Shown one piece after another: positions 15,574 to 24,872 of a stretch of DNA of 64,000 nt. Positions within the stretch are counted from its first letter, which is position 1, and the number at the start of each line of letters is the position of its first letter. The translations under genes were made by a program, and so were the position numbers. The notes under the pieces were generated by a model. It made no database searches, had not been told where the DNA came from, and was given only the letters and a program-made list of their open reading frames with translations. Source of the DNA: Bog-756 sp963828385 (GTDB lineage: Bacteria > Actinomycetota > Acidimicrobiia > Acidimicrobiales > RAAP-2); assembly GCA_963828385.1 (NCBI GenBank), contig CAWHEF010000002.1:806001-870000 (forward strand). The letters are read 5' to 3'.

Positions 15574-17622
15574 TCACGGTGGATTGTCGACGGTGACCGT
15601 CACCGTCGGGCTCGTACCCGATCGGCCCCCCGTTGCTTGGATCGCGCTCCGCAAATCGTAGGTTCCATTGGGCACGGACCGGCTGTCCCACTTGACGATC
15701 CATCCAGACCGGGTGTCTATCGCTCGACCGACAACCTTGATGATCGCATGGCTGGTGAGGACGACCGACACGCGGTGGGGTCGGGACCCCGGAGCTGTCG
15801 TGACGACGGAGACCAGGCCCGAGACGGTCGTGTGGTCTCCGGGTTGCACGATGCGCGCCTCGACGATCGTGTTCCTCGCCCTGGGAAGCAAAGAGCGGCA
15901 CAGTGCTCCGTTAGGCCGCGACTCGACCGGGAGCCAGACGAGGGTCGGATCAAAGCTGGCATCGCCGTCGGAGAGGTACAGACCTCGGCAGTGATCGACG
16001 ATCACGAACTGCCCGATCGGACCTGGTGAAGGAAGGGAATTGGTCCGTAGGACATCGTCGGCGAACGATGCGCCGGTGATGCCACCGATCGCCCGCTGGG
16101 CCTCGACGAAGTTGTGCGTTTGGGTCTCCGACCATCCGGTGATGGGGGTGGAGGCGATGCCCATATTGGCCACGAACCCGAAAACGGCGAGCACGCCGAC
16201 GGCGACAACCGCCGTCACCCGGGTCCGACGCCGTGCGCTGGATAGCCGCGTCCAGACGTCGACCATGCCGATCGATGCGCCCAGGATCAGGATCGGCATG
16301 AGGTCGCCGAGGTAGCGCTCGTAGACGACTCCGAAAAGGAACACGGATGCGCCGCCCCCTGCTATGCAGACGAGCAGAACCCGGAACGATCGGACGAAGG
16401 TCGAACGGTGGGGCAGGAACGAGGCGATCACGCCCCAGGTGGAGAGTCCCACGAACATCGGCATCGACCCCGTGGCGCTGGCGGTGGGACCGGCGAGGAA
16501 GAGCTGTGTATGGGCCACCGTTGGGAACGGGAATGGTGGCAGGGTGACGAACGGGAAGCTCGGGGTGAGCCTGATCTGTCCAGGGGAGAGGTAGGTGTTC
16601 ACCGTCGTGGGCAGGAAGTGGAGGCTGAAGTACTTGCCCCCGTTGATGTGCCTGAACCCGAAGCTTCTGTACACGAGCTGCTCTGAGGCGGGAAAGCCGA
16701 AGAGCTGCCCGAACCGGGCCACGTCTATCGCACAACCGGCGGCCAGCGGGACGAGCCCGGCGGCCAGCACCGGCAGGGCCCAGCGCCGACGATCTGCCCC
16801 ACCCCGTCCCAGGGCCAGCCAGCCTGCCAACACAAGGGCGGCGAGGACGCACGCGTACCCCGTCGTGGCCCGGTTGAGGTTGGTGAGGAGGATGACGAAC
16901 CCGGCGCCGGCCACCCGCCACCACGTCGGTCCCTCGACGATACCGAGCAGAGCGAAGAGGCTGGCACACGCAAGCGCTGCCCCCCAGACCTCGTCCTCGT
17001 TGTAGACGTTGGGCGCAGACGCCAACACCACGAGGACCGACCCGGCCAGGACGGAGAAGATGAGCGCGCCGTAGCAGCTGACCTCGGCCCAGCCGAGCGC
17101 AGCGTCGCCCCGCACACCGACGCGGAGTCTCCAGACGAGCAACGAGGTGAACAGTGCGGTGACCAGCCAGGCGAGCAGCAGCGACAAAGCTGTCAGGTGA
17201 CCGTCGAGCGAGTGGGTCGCCAGCAGCACCGGCATCCGGATGAGGGACGGGAAGATGCCGAAGTAGGTGTAGGTCCGACCGTGGCTGATGAACGCTTCGT
17301 TGAAGATGCTGCCGGTCGGCAACGAGAGGTGGCCGTGGAGCAGGGCCCTGGCCTGCACGTCGTAGATCGCTGACGCCGGAGCGAGCTTCGGCGCACTGAG
17401 CCGGAGCGGGTCGACCGTTCCCGTCCAGAGGTCCCACAGCGCCCACAGATAGGGAACAGCGGCGGCGAGGGTGGCCACCAGAGCCACGGTGCGGAAGCGA
17501 TTGACCGGCGCCCGGGGGGGACGACCGGGCGGTTCTCGGGGGTAGCCGGCAACGGGGGACCGGTCCTCCTTCGGTTCCCTTCTCGACGATGTGCCGACCT
17601 CGGGAGCGGCCAACCTGGTCAT
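15574..17622 (-). CDS. Large multi-spanning membrane protein with C-terminal Ig-like domain (GT-C-like)
   Basis: The 682-residue product has a polar N-terminus, then roughly ten to twelve hydrophobic helices and an extracytoplasmic C-terminal part. A loop after the first helix (FISHGRTYTYFGIFPSLIRM) and the helix arrangement recall GT-C glycosyltransferases and uncharacterised membrane proteins of that type. No definite catalytic Asp pair could be assigned. The last 90 or so residues (from VEARIVQPGDHTTVSG) look like an Ig-like beta-sandwich ending in PTVTVTVDNPP. It ends 60 bases upstream of the SDR and is divergent from the PuuD-like gene. A role in surface glycan or lipid-linked sugar handling is only a guess. 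Confidence 0.6.
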   Translation of the reverse strand: MTRLAAPEVGTSSRREPKEDRSPVAGYPREPPGRPPRAPVNRFRTVALVATLAAAVPYLWALWDLWTGTVDPLRLSAPKLAPASAIYDVQARALLHGHLSLPTGSIFNEAFISHGRTYTYFGIFPSLIRMPVLLATHSLDGHLTALSLLLAWLVTALFTSLLVWRLRVGVRGDAALGWAEVSCYGALIFSVLAGSVLVVLASAPNVYNEDEVWGAALACASLFALLGIVEGPTWWRVAGAGFVILLTNLNRATTGYACVLAALVLAGWLALGRGGADRRRWALPVLAAGLVPLAAGCAIDVARFGQLFGFPASEQLVYRSFGFRHINGGKYFSLHFLPTTVNTYLSPGQIRLTPSFPFVTLPPFPFPTVAHTQLFLAGPTASATGSMPMFVGLSTWGVIASFLPHRSTFVRSFRVLLVCIAGGGASVFLFGVVYERYLGDLMPILILGASIGMVDVWTRLSSARRRTRVTAVVAVGVLAVFGFVANMGIASTPITGWSETQTHNFVEAQRAIGGITGASFADDVLRTNSLPSPGPIGQFVIVDHCRGLYLSDGDASFDPTLVWLPVESRPNGALCRSLLPRARNTIVEARIVQPGDHTTVSGLVSVVTTAPGSRPHRVSVVLTSHAIIKVVGRAIDTRSGWIVKWDSRSVPNGTYDLRSAIQATGGRSGTSPTVTVTVDNPP

Positions 17623-17759
17623 GCCGTAACGACCCCGTGTCCGTCATCGGGTCGCCGAAGAGCGACGCTCGATGCCATTTCCGGGACAGTAGCCAGAAAA
17701 TGCCGGCGGTAGCGGTCCCGCTCGGTCGGCGGGCCAGTGCCTGGTGCGATACTCGTCCC

Positions 17760-18503
17760 GTGGCGAGGCACGGGCTGCGGGCGCTCATCGGGGTCACCGC
17801 CTACCGACAGGCCGCGTCTTGGGGGCCGTGGGAGCGCGACGCCGCCCTCGTGCCGGGGACATACCTCGACGTCATCGAGGCGGCCGGGGGTCAACCGCTC
17901 GTCATCCCGTCGTCGAGCGATGGGGTGAACACTTCGCGCCGGATGGCTGAGCGCGTGGTCGGTTGCCTCGACGGCCTGGTCCTCATCGGCGGCGGCGACC
18001 TCGAACCGACCCGGTACCGCCAGCGCCCCCATCCCCGAACGAGCGGGCTGAGCCCGGCACGTGACGAGCTGGAGCTGGCCCTGGTCGATGCCGCGCTCGA
18101 ACGTCCCCTCCCACTGCTGGCCGTCTGCCGGGGCATGCAGGTCCTGAACGTCGCCCTCGGCGGAGACTTGGTCCAGCACCTTCCCGAGCAGGTCGGGAGC
18201 GACCACCATCAGCCGCGGCCCGGTTCGTTCGCGCCGGTGGCCGTGACCACCGAACGCGGGAGCGTGGTGCACGAGGTGCTCGGCGACCGGCTCACCGTCT
18301 TTTGCTCGCACCATCAAGCCATCGCCACCCTGGGCCGGGGGCTCGTGGCGACGGCCACCGCCGAGGACGGTGTTGTGGAGGCGGTCGAGCTTCCCGGCCT
18401 TCCGTTCGCGGTCGGGGTCCAGTGGCACCCCGAGGAGTCTGGAGACGTACGGCTGTTCGAGGCGCTCGTGGCGTCCTCCTCCACAGCAATGGTGGAGCGG
18501 TGA
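17760..18503 (+). CDS. Class I glutamine amidotransferase-like hydrolase (PuuD type)
   Basis: A 247-residue member of the gamma-glutamyl-gamma-aminobutyrate hydrolase family. It shows IGVTAYRQ at the start, LIGGGDLEPTRY, the nucleophile Cys in LLAVCRGMQVLNVALGG and the catalytic His-Glu in VGVQWHPEESG. Family members remove glutamate from gamma-glutamyl-amine intermediates in polyamine breakdown. GTG at 17760 is chosen because homology starts right after it; longer starts read through the divergent promoter region. Its stop overlaps the next GTG as GTGA, so it should be coupled to the aldehyde dehydrogenase. With the divergent GS-like ligase it suggests a Puu-type route. The exact substrate is inferred. 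Confidence 0.85.
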   Translation: MARHGLRALIGVTAYRQAASWGPWERDAALVPGTYLDVIEAAGGQPLVIPSSSDGVNTSRRMAERVVGCLDGLVLIGGGDLEPTRYRQRPHPRTSGLSPARDELELALVDAALERPLPLLAVCRGMQVLNVALGGDLVQHLPEQVGSDHHQPRPGSFAPVAVTTERGSVVHEVLGDRLTVFCSHHQAIATLGRGLVATATAEDGVVEAVELPGLPFAVGVQWHPEESGDVRLFEALVASSSTAMVER

Positions 18504-19888
18504 GCGAGATCGCCGTGGTCGATCCCGCCACCGAGCGCGTCATCGACACCGTCACGTTGGCGACGGCAGAAGACTGCGACGACGCCGTGGCCCGGGCCGT
18601 GGCTGCCGGGCCGGGTTGGCGGGCCCTGTCCCCGGCCGACCGGGCCCGTCTGCTCCGACGCTTCGCCACTCAGGTCGAGGAGCACGGCGAGGAGCTGGCC
18701 CGACTCGAGACGGCAAACGTCGGCAAACCCATACGCGAGAGTCGGGACGACATCGGGATGGTCGCCGACGTCCTTCACTTCTACGCCGGCGCTGTCGACA
18801 AGCACCGGGGCGCGACCGTGCCGGTGGCCGGCGGTGTCGACATGACGTTCCACGAGCCGTTGGGGGTGGTCGCCGCCATCGTCCCTTGGAACTTCCCGGC
18901 GGCGATCGCCTCCTGGAAGATCGGGCCGGCCCTCGCCACCGGCAACACCATCGTGGTCAAGCCGGCCGAGCTCACGCCCCTCACGGCCCGGCGTCTCGCC
19001 GGGCTCGCCCTCGACGCCGGCATTCCCGAGGGGGTGCTCGAGGTCGTGGTGGGGGCGGGTCCCGTGGTCGGCGCCCGGCTGGTCGACCATCCCGATGTGG
19101 CCAAGGTGTCGTTCACGGGCTCGACCGCGGTCGGTCGTCAGGTGATGGCCCGGGCCTCGGGGACGATCAAGCGGCTGACGCTCGAGCTCGGGGGCAAGTC
19201 TGCATCGGTGGTGTTCGCCGACGCCGATCTGTACCGTGCCGCGGCGACGGCGCCCGGCGGCGTGTTCGCCAATGCCGGCCAGGACTGCTGCGCCCGGAGC
19301 CGGCTGCTCGTTCAGCGTGGGGTGTTCGACCGGTTCTTGGACCTCTTGTCGGAGGCGGTGGGGACGTGGAGGGTCGGGGACCCGGCGGCAGAGGCCACCG
19401 ACATGGGACCGCTCATCAGCTCGGCCCATCGCGACCGGGTGGCCGCCTACCTGGGCGCGGGGATGGGGGAGCCGGGCGCCGGCCCGGTCGACGTCTGCCT
19501 CACCGGGTCCGTGCCCGACGGTCCCGGGTTCTGGTATCCGCCGACGGTGGTGGCGCCGGCCGGTCACCACTGGCGGATGGCTCGCGAGGAGATCTTCGGC
19601 CCCGTTGCCGCCGTCATCCCCTTCGACGACGAGGCCGACGCCGTCCGCCTGGCCAACGACACCGACTTCGGGCTCTCGGGTTCGATCTGGACGAGGGACG
19701 GGGCACGCGCCCTCCGGGTGGCGGGCGCCATCCGATCTGGCAATCTCTCGGTCAATTCGAACAGCTCGGTACGGGTCCAGACCAGCTTCGGAGGGATGAA
19801 GCAGTCCGGGTTCGGCAGGGAGCTCGGGCTGGAGGCGCTCGGCTCCTATACCGAGGTGAAAAACGTCTTCGTGGCCATCGATGGATGA
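18500..19888 (+). CDS. NAD(P)-dependent aldehyde dehydrogenase (PuuC/aminobutyraldehyde type)
   Basis: A 462-residue aldehyde dehydrogenase. Motifs seen are IVPWNFPAAIASWKIGPAL, the cofactor-binding FTGSTAVGR, the general-base Glu in LTLELGGKS, the catalytic Cys in NAGQDCCARSRL and EEIFGPVAAV. The catalytic loop has two adjacent Cys residues. GTG at 18500 overlaps the hydrolase stop by four bases. Between a gamma-glutamyl hydrolase and an SDR, the most economical role is oxidation of an amino-aldehyde from polyamine breakdown, but betaine-aldehyde or other aldehydes cannot be excluded. The next gene overlaps its end by eight bases. Confidence 0.9.
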   Translation: MSEIAVVDPATERVIDTVTLATAEDCDDAVARAVAAGPGWRALSPADRARLLRRFATQVEEHGEELARLETANVGKPIRESRDDIGMVADVLHFYAGAVDKHRGATVPVAGGVDMTFHEPLGVVAAIVPWNFPAAIASWKIGPALATGNTIVVKPAELTPLTARRLAGLALDAGIPEGVLEVVVGAGPVVGARLVDHPDVAKVSFTGSTAVGRQVMARASGTIKRLTLELGGKSASVVFADADLYRAAATAPGGVFANAGQDCCARSRLLVQRGVFDRFLDLLSEAVGTWRVGDPAAEATDMGPLISSAHRDRVAAYLGAGMGEPGAGPVDVCLTGSVPDGPGFWYPPTVVAPAGHHWRMAREEIFGPVAAVIPFDDEADAVRLANDTDFGLSGSIWTRDGARALRVAGAIRSGNLSVNSNSSVRVQTSFGGMKQSGFGRELGLEALGSYTEVKNVFVAIDG

Positions 19889-20672
19889 GCCCACGATGGA
19901 GGAGCCGACGGCGGACGAGGCTCGGGTTGCGGTGGTCACCGGGGCCACCCGCGGGTTGGGCGCCGGGCTGGCCTCTGCGTTCGCCGCCCGCGGCCTCCGT
20001 CTCGGGCTGTGCGCCCGGACCCGGCCGGAGGTCCCCCCGGAGGCGACGGCTGTGACCAAACGGGCCGACGTCACCGACCCCGGCGCCGTCGACGACCTGG
20101 CCCGCGCCACCGTCGACGCGTTCGGACGGATCGACCTGTGGATCAACAACGCCGGGCTGCTCGACCCGATCGGGCCGCTGGCCGACGCCGATGCAAAGGC
20201 GATCGACCGACAGCTCTCGGTCAACCTGCTCGGCGTCGTGCACGGCTCGGCGACCTTCGCCCGACATGTCCGCTCGCGTTCGGGTGGAGGCGTCCTCGTC
20301 AACATCTCCTCGGGCGCGGCCATGACCCCCTACCGCGGTTGGGCGGCGTACTGCGCGGCCAAGGCGGCCACGGACATGCTCACCGCCGTGGTGGCCGAAG
20401 AGGAAGCGGACGCCGGGCTCCGCGCCTACGCCGTGGCCCCCGGACTGGTGGACACCGACATGCAGCGTCTCATTCGGGCCGCGCCCTCCGACCGGTTACC
20501 GAAGGGCGACCGCTTCCGTCGGGCGCAGAAGACGGGTTCCTTCAATACGCCGGACTGGGTCGCCCGTCACCTGATCGATCTGCTCGACCGACCCGGGCAG
20601 GTTCGCGGTTGGGGACCGCTGGGAGGTGAGGGAGCCGGCGTCCACCTCCGGGTCCCCGATCAGCCCCGTTGA
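19881..20672 (+). CDS. Short-chain dehydrogenase/reductase (SDR)
   Basis: A 263-residue SDR. It has VVTGATRGLGAGLA near residues 18-31, WINNAG, the catalytic Ser in VNISSGAAMTPY and YCAAKAA as the YxxxK pair. The short-chain family fold is complete, with a C-terminal extension of uncertain role. It overlaps the aldehyde dehydrogenase by eight bases, so the three plus-strand genes form one translationally coupled unit. It is a distinct paralogue of the minus-strand SDR at 14.7-15.5 kb; two SDRs thus flank the presumed amine pathway. The substrate is unknown. Confidence 0.87.
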   Translation: MDEPTMEEPTADEARVAVVTGATRGLGAGLASAFAARGLRLGLCARTRPEVPPEATAVTKRADVTDPGAVDDLARATVDAFGRIDLWINNAGLLDPIGPLADADAKAIDRQLSVNLLGVVHGSATFARHVRSRSGGGVLVNISSGAAMTPYRGWAAYCAAKAATDMLTAVVAEEEADAGLRAYAVAPGLVDTDMQRLIRAAPSDRLPKGDRFRRAQKTGSFNTPDWVARHLIDLLDRPGQVRGWGPLGGEGAGVHLRVPDQPR

Positions 20673-20692
20673 GCGGCAGGTATCGTCGTCGT

Positions 20693-20809
20693 ATGCCCGA
20701 TCGCTCGCACAAGATCGCCAAGCCGGCAGCCGGCTTCGGCCTCGTCGTGACAGTCGTCAGCATCTGGTGGTTCGCACTGCGACCCCGGCGGAAGCCCAAG
20801 GCGGAGTAG
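20693..20809 (+). CDS. Putative small single-helix membrane protein
   Basis: A 38-codon ORF in the gap between the SDR and the exporter. It has a polar start (MPDRSHKIAKPA), one hydrophobic stretch of about 18 residues (AGFGLVVTVVSIWWFAL) and a strongly basic tail (RPRRKPKAE), which predicts a single helix with the positive tail inside. GGCAGG lies about 13 bases upstream of the ATG. Coding is plausible but unproven; no family is recognised. Confidence 0.45.
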   Translation: MPDRSHKIAKPAAGFGLVVTVVSIWWFALRPRRKPKAE

Positions 20810-20868
20810 CGAAGCCGAAGGGGGAAGGGACAGGGAGGAACGAGCAGATCGGCCGATAGCCTCGTCCG

Positions 20869-22221
20869 ATGTCCCTGGCATCGCTCCGCCCGCTGCGGTC
20901 GCGGAACTTCGCCCTCATCTGGTCTGCAGCCCTGGTCTCGAACGTGGGCTCGTGGATGCAGACCGTGGCCCTCGGGGTGCTCGTCTTCGCCCGGACCGAC
21001 AAGCCGGCGTGGACCGGGCTCGTCGCCGCTGCCGGATTCCTCCCCATCGGTCTGCTGGCGCCTGTCGGGGGAGCGGTGGCCGACAGGGTCGACCGCCGCC
21101 GCTGGTTGATCGTCACCACGCTGGCGGAGATGGTGTTCGCCGGCCTGCTGGCACTGCTCGCCGCCGTGGGACACGACCCACCTGGGGCCCTGGTCCTCTT
21201 GGCCTTCTTGGGCGGGGCGGCCAGCGCGGTGGGATTCCCGGCTTATCAGGCAATGGTCCCCGACCTGGTGCCACGCAACGATCTGCTCGGCGCGGTGTCC
21301 CTGTCGTCGGCCCAGTTCAACCTGGGACGTGTCATCGGTCCGGCCCTGGCCGGCCTGGCCCTGCTGACCCACGACTACGCGCTCGTCTTCGCGCTCAACG
21401 CTGCATCGTTCGCCGCCGTCGTGGGAGCTCTGGCCGCAGTGAGGCTCCCGCGCCCCGTGCTGTCCGCCGGAGCCGAGGGGCTCGTGACCCGAATCGCAGA
21501 AGGGGGAAGAGCGGCCTGGGCCGAGCCCGGCTGTCGGGTGGCCATCGGGCTCATCGCGCTCGTGGCCCTCCTGGCGTCGCCGTTCATCGCATTGGTGCCG
21601 GCCATGGCCGGTGCTGTGCGCCATTCGGGATTCTCGACACCCGTGGCCACCGCGATGCTCGTCACCGCCCAGGGCGTGGGGGCGGTGACCGGCGCCCTCG
21701 CCCTCCCTTCGCTCGCCGAGCGGTTCGGCCGGGGCCGGATGCTCCGGGCCGCTCTGATCGCTCTGCCCCTGCTGCTCGTGGACTACGCCTTGGCCCCTGC
21801 CTTCTGGTGGTCGGTGGCTGCCTTCCTCGGTGTGGGAGCGGGCTACATCGGCGTACTGTCCGGGCTCAACACCGTCGTCCAACTCCGGGCTCCGGCCAAC
21901 GCCCGCGGCCGGGTGCTCAGCATCTACATGATGGGGCTTGGCGTGGTCTATCCCATCGGCGCCGTGCTGCAGGGGTGGATCGCCGACGCTACCGGCGTGC
22001 GCACCGTCACGATCTCGGGGGCAGCACTGCTCATGGTGGCCCTGGCTGCCATCGCCCTCTTCTGGCCGGGAACCCTGGCTGCGCTCGACGACCAGGCCCC
22101 TGGAGCGCCCGTTCCCGGGTCCCCAATGGCGGCTCCGGTGCCGACTCATGTGCCGGCGCCGGCGCCGGCGACGGCTCCGACGCCCGGTAGTCCGATCTTC
22201 CCCGGCGAGGAGCAAGTGTGA
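20869..22221 (+). CDS. MFS exporter (EntS/MFS_3-like)
   Basis: A 450-residue major-facilitator transporter with about twelve membrane helices. The N-terminal LRSRNFALIWSAALVSNVGS and the loop GGAVADRVDRRRWLI (MFS motif A form DRxxRR) fit the enterobactin-exporter-like MFS_3 group. MVPDLVPRNDLLGAVSLSSA is also typical of that group. The last 45 or so residues are a Pro/Ala-rich cytoplasmic tail without family match. The start codon of the next gene (acyl-CoA ligase) overlaps its stop, so export and activation of a related compound may be linked. The substrate is unknown. Confidence 0.85.
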   Translation: MSLASLRPLRSRNFALIWSAALVSNVGSWMQTVALGVLVFARTDKPAWTGLVAAAGFLPIGLLAPVGGAVADRVDRRRWLIVTTLAEMVFAGLLALLAAVGHDPPGALVLLAFLGGAASAVGFPAYQAMVPDLVPRNDLLGAVSLSSAQFNLGRVIGPALAGLALLTHDYALVFALNAASFAAVVGALAAVRLPRPVLSAGAEGLVTRIAEGGRAAWAEPGCRVAIGLIALVALLASPFIALVPAMAGAVRHSGFSTPVATAMLVTAQGVGAVTGALALPSLAERFGRGRMLRAALIALPLLLVDYALAPAFWWSVAAFLGVGAGYIGVLSGLNTVVQLRAPANARGRVLSIYMMGLGVVYPIGAVLQGWIADATGVRTVTISGAALLMVALAAIALFWPGTLAALDDQAPGAPVPGSPMAAPVPTHVPAPAPATAPTPGSPIFPGEEQV

Positions 22222-23603
22222 CCTCACCGTCCGCAGGCGCCGAGGTCCTGACGCCGACCGACGCCGAGGTGACCCAGCGACGCGCTGCCGGGTCCCTTCT
22301 CGCCGCCGGGCTGAAACCCGGGCAACGGGTCGCATTCTGCCTCCCGTCGTCGGCCCCACTCCTCTGCGCCGTGCTCGGCGCGCTGCGCGTCGGCGTGGTC
22401 CCGGTGCTCCTCAACGCGACGCTGGTCGACCGGGAGCGGGACGAGCTCCTCGCCGACGCCGACCCGGCACTCGTGATCACCGATGCCGACCGGCTGGCCG
22501 GGCTCGGGACGGGACCGGAGACGGCGCTGGCTCCCTACCCGCTCGCCCGGCCCATGCACTACACGTCGGGGACCTCTGGCCGATCGAAGGGGGTGTGGTC
22601 CGGGATCTGGGACGAGCAGACGGCGAGGGCGGCCTTTGACGACGAGGCGGACCTGTGGTCCTTCGGTCCGGCGGACGTCCACCTCGTGTGCTCGCCCATG
22701 TACCACTCGGTCTCGGTGCGGTTCGCCGGTGGGACGCTGCTGTCCGGCGGCACCTGCGTGGTGCTCAGCCGCTTCGATGCCGAGGTCGCGGCCGACGCGC
22801 TCACCGGTCGGTACGGGGTCGTTCCGACCACGACCTTCATGGCGCCTTCCGCCCTCTCCCGTCTCCTTCAAGGCGTGGGCGGCGATCGGGATGCTCTGGC
22901 CTCGCTCCGTCTGCTCGTCCATGCCGGGTCCCCGTGCCCACCGGCCCTCAAGCGGGCAGCCCTCGGCTTGGTCGGCCCCGACGTGCTCTGGGAGTTCTAC
23001 GGCTCGACCGAGGGTCAGTTCACCGTGTGCTCGCCCGATGAGTGGCTGACGCGGCCGGGGACCGTCGGGCGAGCACGCCCGGGCCGGCGCCTCTCCGTCG
23101 ACACCGACGGGACCATCTGGTGCCGGCCCCCGCCTTTCGCCCGGTTCTCCTACTGGCGGGACGAGGAGAAGACGAGCTCGGCGTGGCGCGACGGGTCGTT
23201 CACGGTCGGCGACCTCGGACGGATCGACGACGACGGTTACCTGTTCATCGACGGGCGCCGTGACGACCTCATCATCTCCGGTGGCGTCAACGTCTACCCG
23301 GCCGAAGTAGAGGCTGTGCTGGCGGACGTCGAGGGGGTGGCGGAGGTTGCCGTGTTCGGCGTGCCGGACGAACGTTGGGGTCAGCGGGTCTGTGCCGCGG
23401 TCGTCCCGACCGGCCCGCGACCGCAGGTGTCCCCGTGGGACCGGCCGCATCGGCAGCTCGTCGACCAGCTGGCCGACCGGGCGACGGCGAGCCTGGCCCC
23501 CTACAAGCGTCCCAAGGACTACCAGGTCGTGGACGCCCTGCCACGGACGGGCACGGGAAAGGTTCGGCGGAGCGCGATCGCTGGGCTCCTCGGTGTCACC
23601 TGA
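22218..23603 (+). CDS. AMP-binding acyl-CoA synthetase/ligase
   Basis: A 461-residue member of the ANL superfamily that should activate a carboxylic acid as an adenylate and then a CoA thioester. The P-loop-like motif reads YTSGTSGRSKGV near residue 114. FYGSTEG, the hinge region with GDLGRIDDDGYLFIDGRRDD, the VNVYPAEVEAVL segment and the catalytic Lys in RTGTGKVRRSAI are all present. It is shorter than most acyl-CoA synthetases because the N-terminal part is trimmed; homology begins near residue 15. GTG at 22218 overlaps the exporter stop by four bases. A GGCCGG-GAGA-CCGGCC hairpin 20 bases after the stop may end the transcript. The acid substrate is unknown. Confidence 0.87.
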   Translation: MTSPSAGAEVLTPTDAEVTQRRAAGSLLAAGLKPGQRVAFCLPSSAPLLCAVLGALRVGVVPVLLNATLVDRERDELLADADPALVITDADRLAGLGTGPETALAPYPLARPMHYTSGTSGRSKGVWSGIWDEQTARAAFDDEADLWSFGPADVHLVCSPMYHSVSVRFAGGTLLSGGTCVVLSRFDAEVAADALTGRYGVVPTTTFMAPSALSRLLQGVGGDRDALASLRLLVHAGSPCPPALKRAALGLVGPDVLWEFYGSTEGQFTVCSPDEWLTRPGTVGRARPGRRLSVDTDGTIWCRPPPFARFSYWRDEEKTSSAWRDGSFTVGDLGRIDDDGYLFIDGRRDDLIISGGVNVYPAEVEAVLADVEGVAEVAVFGVPDERWGQRVCAAVVPTGPRPQVSPWDRPHRQLVDQLADRATASLAPYKRPKDYQVVDALPRTGTGKVRRSAIAGLLGVT

Positions 23604-23622
23604 TCGAGCCCGGAACCGACCC

Positions 23623-23638
23623 GGCCGGGAGACCGGCC
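23623..23638 (+). terminator. Short GC hairpin after the acyl-CoA ligase
   Basis: GGCCGG (23623-23628) and CCGGCC (23633-23638) pair around a GAGA tetraloop, 20 bases after the ligase stop. There is no T-tract, so the terminator role is tentative. Confidence 0.3.
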
Positions 23639-23713
23639 TGCCGTGAGAGGCCAATCAGGGCTAATTTCGTTTGCGCTCGTTCGACCAACGACGACCCAGG
23701 GGGAACAACAGAA

Positions 23714-24844
23714 ATGCAACTCGAGATTCCTGTCGTCGCCACAGAGGACCCGCCTGTCTTTCGCAGCCGGTTCGGAGGGCTCTGGATCGACCGGAGCGAT
23801 GCCCACGGCATCCTGGCCCGGCGGCTCGCCTCCGGTCGGGTGACCGAGGCCGATGCCGAGATCCTCGCCCACTACATCGATCACGGCTATGTCATCCTCC
23901 CCCGTGCCACCGATGTCGACCTCATCGACGACTACGTGGCCTTCTTCGAGGAGGCCTTCAGCGAGCGGCCCCCTGTCTCGGCCCACAGCAAGGGATCGAT
24001 CGTCCCCATCTCTCCGGACCTCTACGACAAGGTGGCCAAGGTCAGCTGTCTGCACGCCTACTACCCGCGGGCGGCGGACCTGATCTTCCCGCCTGCCGTG
24101 CTTCGTTTCATGACCCAGATCTACGACCGTCCCCCTGTGGCCTTCCAGACGATGTCGATGCGGAAGGGATCAGAGGAGCCGTTGCACATCGACACCGGAC
24201 CGCTCACTCTCACCGAGCCCATGACCATGGCGGCGTCGTGGGTGGCGCTCGAGGACGTCCAGCCGAGATCCGGCGAGTTCGAGTTCGTCCCCGGGAGCCA
24301 TCGGGTCACCGAGGTGCTCCATCACGGGGTGGGGAAGGGCCACGACGGCGACATGATCGAGTACGGGCGCATCTTGGCGAACGTCCACGAACAGTGCGCC
24401 GAGCGTGGTCTGAAGACCGAGCGTTTCATGGCCAAGAAGGGCGATGTGCTGATCTGGCACGCCGATCTCATGCACGGGGGGGCCGTCATCGAGGACGAGT
24501 CCCGGACCCGCAAGAGCCTGGTCGCACACTTCATGCCGCTCGGGGTGATGCCGACCTTCTACGACTTCTCGGACGTGCACGCCGTTCCCTACCCGAACGG
24601 TGGGTACTGTCTCGACAATGTCGACCCGTCACGACGGACCCGCCGCCCTCCGGCGGGTGAGCAACCGACCGGCCAGGGAGCGGCGGCTTCCGCCCAGCGG
24701 TCGCCGGAGGCAACCGACCCCATCCAGCGGGTGAAGAAGCTCGTCCCCCTGGGTGCCAAGCAGTTCGCCCGCGCCCAGCTCGACTGGCTGGCGAAGAACC
24801 CGACGCTGAAGGCGCGATCCGGAACGTGGGCCGGACGTCACTGA
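23714..24844 (+). CDS. PhyH-family Fe(II)/2-oxoglutarate-dependent oxygenase
   Basis: A 376-residue protein whose first 300 residues fit the phytanoyl-CoA dioxygenase fold. The iron-binding set is visible as PLHIDTGP (His-x-Asp) and the distal His in DLMHGGAVI, followed by an Arg-containing strand (RTRKSLVAHFM) that would bind 2-oxoglutarate. The last 70 or so residues are a Pro/Gln-rich linker and a basic helix (IQRVKKLVPLGAKQFARAQ) outside the family. Members hydroxylate lipids or secondary metabolites. ATG at 23714 is preceded by AGGGGG; longer ORF starts run into the ligase gene. It sits in a run of genes that handle a CoA-activated acid, so a hydroxylation or trimming step is plausible. 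Confidence 0.84.
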   Translation: MQLEIPVVATEDPPVFRSRFGGLWIDRSDAHGILARRLASGRVTEADAEILAHYIDHGYVILPRATDVDLIDDYVAFFEEAFSERPPVSAHSKGSIVPISPDLYDKVAKVSCLHAYYPRAADLIFPPAVLRFMTQIYDRPPVAFQTMSMRKGSEEPLHIDTGPLTLTEPMTMAASWVALEDVQPRSGEFEFVPGSHRVTEVLHHGVGKGHDGDMIEYGRILANVHEQCAERGLKTERFMAKKGDVLIWHADLMHGGAVIEDESRTRKSLVAHFMPLGVMPTFYDFSDVHAVPYPNGGYCLDNVDPSRRTRRPPAGEQPTGQGAAASAQRSPEATDPIQRVKKLVPLGAKQFARAQLDWLAKNPTLKARSGTWAGRH

Positions 24845-24872
24845 CGAAGGTCGGCCGCCACGGAGCGGCCGG

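Noticed and set aside
20542..22359. 605-codon minus-strand ORF opposite the MFS exporter
   Set aside because: Covers a clear transporter on the other strand and reads as charged low-complexity sequence.
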